Positions 63,251-64,000 of a DNA stretch of 64,000 nucleotides are shown one piece after another. The translations under genes were made by a program, and so were the position numbers. A model generated the notes under the pieces. It was not told the DNA's origin and searched no databases. It saw only the letters and a program-made list of their open reading frames with translations. Location: the NCBI RefSeq assembly GCF_019008365.1, contig NZ_JAHHUL010000004.1, positions 186,001-250,000 on the forward strand. The letters are read 5' to 3'. The stretch's first letter is position 1; the number at the start of each line of letters is the position of its first letter. The stretch comes from Phosphitispora fastidiosa (GTDB taxonomy: Bacteria > Bacillota > Thermincolia > Thermincolales > UBA2595).

Positions 63251-63837
63251 TCCTTTTCCCTGAGTGAATTCAGCGTATCACTTATCAAGGGTACAAGTTC
63301 CTGGATAAATGGGGCCAGTTCATATTCCAGTAAGTCTGCTATCAAAACATAATCTCTGTTCTGCCACCCCTCCAACAGCTCCTCCAGCTTTTTACCATAA
63401 CCTGCTGCAGACGACCTGAAGGAGTCCTGCAAAATATTACTGTCAATAATCAGAACTGCACCCGACAGTATCTGACCCAGCCATTCCATTCCCGGAACTA
63501 CCTGAAGAAATTTGGAGATGCCCTCACCCTCACGACCTTCCTGGAGAAAAGCAGCAATATCTGTTAAGCCGCTTTGGAGTACCGGTAAATACGTAACTGC
63601 TGTTTCCAGCCCATCAGTGATCACCTGTCCCGGGGTCCCCACCATCAGAGATAGGGTATCAATATCATTCAAACCGGCTATTTCCGCCAGGTTTATACTG
63701 CTCTTAACACCATTAACCTCAGCTTCCATGATAACCAGGTTATTCTCCTTTATAGCGCCCTGTAACTGTGCTATAATTTCACCCTGGGTCATATCTTCCC
63801 CAAATAACATTTCCCGGTCATTTACAGTAACCTTCAA
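63247..63837 (-). CDS. Hypothetical protein upstream of the Maf genes
   Basis: 196 residues. A small ubiquitin-like beta-rich start (MKVTVNDREMLFGEDMTQGE) is followed by a helical remainder. No catalytic motif. TTG start with GGGAGGAC upstream. Found in an operon with Maf, so a flagellin-glycosylation accessory role is possible. Confidence 0.65.
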   Translation of the reverse strand: MKVTVNDREMLFGEDMTQGEIIAQLQGAIKENNLVIMEAEVNGVKSSINLAEIAGLNDIDTLSLMVGTPGQVITDGLETAVTYLPVLQSGLTDIAAFLQEGREGEGISKFLQVVPGMEWLGQILSGAVLIIDSNILQDSFRSSAAGYGKKLEELLEGWQNRDYVLIADLLEYELAPFIQELVPLISDTLNSLREKE

Positions 63838-63839
63838 AG

Positions 63840-64000
63840 TCAGTCCTCCCTCTCCCTGTTCAAAAAATACCCGCCGCCCGGACCCCGGCGCACCCGGATC
63901 AGGCCCCTGTCAAAAAGGGCTTTCCCCTGTTCCCTGACATAGGACGGGGTAACATTCAGGGTTTTACTTATCTCGGCAGAAGACAGCGGGTTCGCATAAG
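63840..64000 (-). CDS. Winged-helix protein, partial (N-terminus outside window)
   Basis: The last 52 residues are visible: SSAEISKTLNVTPSYVREQG, then GLIRVRRGPGGGYFL. This is a winged HTH ending in a glycine-rich wing, Rrf2-like in style. The stop lies 2 nt before the next gene's TTG, so the two are coupled. It may regulate the flagellar glycosylation operon. Confidence 0.6.
   Translation of the reverse strand, partial: YANPLSSAEISKTLNVTPSYVREQGKALFDRGLIRVRRGPGGGYFLNRERED

Overview
The window looks like a chromosomal segment of a motile, Gram-positive, endospore-former-type Firmicute of the class Clostridia (Peptococcaceae/Desulfotomaculum-like). The signs are strong AGGAGG-type ribosome binding sites, frequent TTG and GTG starts, long-form HPF, YitT, a DUF5317 protein, FtsEX beside an M23 hydrolase, and secA and prfB on one strand. 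No rRNA, tRNA or CRISPR array was found.

1-13.6 kb is one end of an integrated mobile element, probably a prophage. A large serine recombinase (12065-13546, +) lies at the chromosomal edge. Beside it are a CI-like repressor (+) and a divergent Cro-like regulator (-) around a promoter/operator region. A minus-strand early operon then runs off the left edge. It encodes small HTH and zinc-ribbon proteins, an ssDNA-binding-like protein, a Rad50/SbcC-like ATPase split over separate genes, an SbcD-like phosphoesterase, a RecD2-type helicase and a DNA methyltransferase.

13.6-16.4 kb is host core: ftsE, ftsX and an M23 peptidase, whose downstream side is where the element sits. 16.5-18.5 kb is a small AT-rich plus-strand island with a winged-helix-like protein overlapping an HD phosphohydrolase. 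18.5-34.6 kb is minus-strand housekeeping and signalling: split transketolase, YitT, prfB with its programmed frameshift, an HD-GGDEF protein, motB and motA, secA, DUF5317, two HD-GYP proteins, a structured leader with a 25-residue hydrophobic peptide, hpf, a cold-shock protein and a zinc-ribbon protein. Two related palindromic repeats (18513-18551 and 25648-25764) and a cluster of DnaA-box-like 9-mers (34092-34180) lie between genes.

34.7-63.8 kb is a minus-strand flagellar and flagellin-glycosylation island with almost no gaps. It begins upstream with a partial winged-helix protein, a hypothetical protein and two Maf (DUF115) glycosyltransferases. Pseudaminic acid genes are split into two blocks: pseB and pseC at 56.8-60 kb, and pseI, an spsF-type cytidylyltransferase and pseG at 35.7-38.7 kb. 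Between them is an 18-kb block of modification genes: methyltransferases, GT2 and GT56-type glycosyltransferases, RmlA, a DegT aminotransferase, UDP-galactopyranose mutase, a nucleotidyltransferase/CDP-alcohol transferase pair, ATP-grasp ligases, an RraA-like protein and an amidohydrolase-like protein. It ends with fliS and a FlgN-like coiled-coil protein. Six proteins in this block carry the same small Rossmann-like module, at either terminus.

The points most worth following up are the split Rad50-like ATPase with six 47-residue repeats, the structured RNA/peptide unit beside the HD-GYP genes, the mobile small-Rossmann module of the glycan island, the HD/winged-helix pair, and the DnaA-box cluster.
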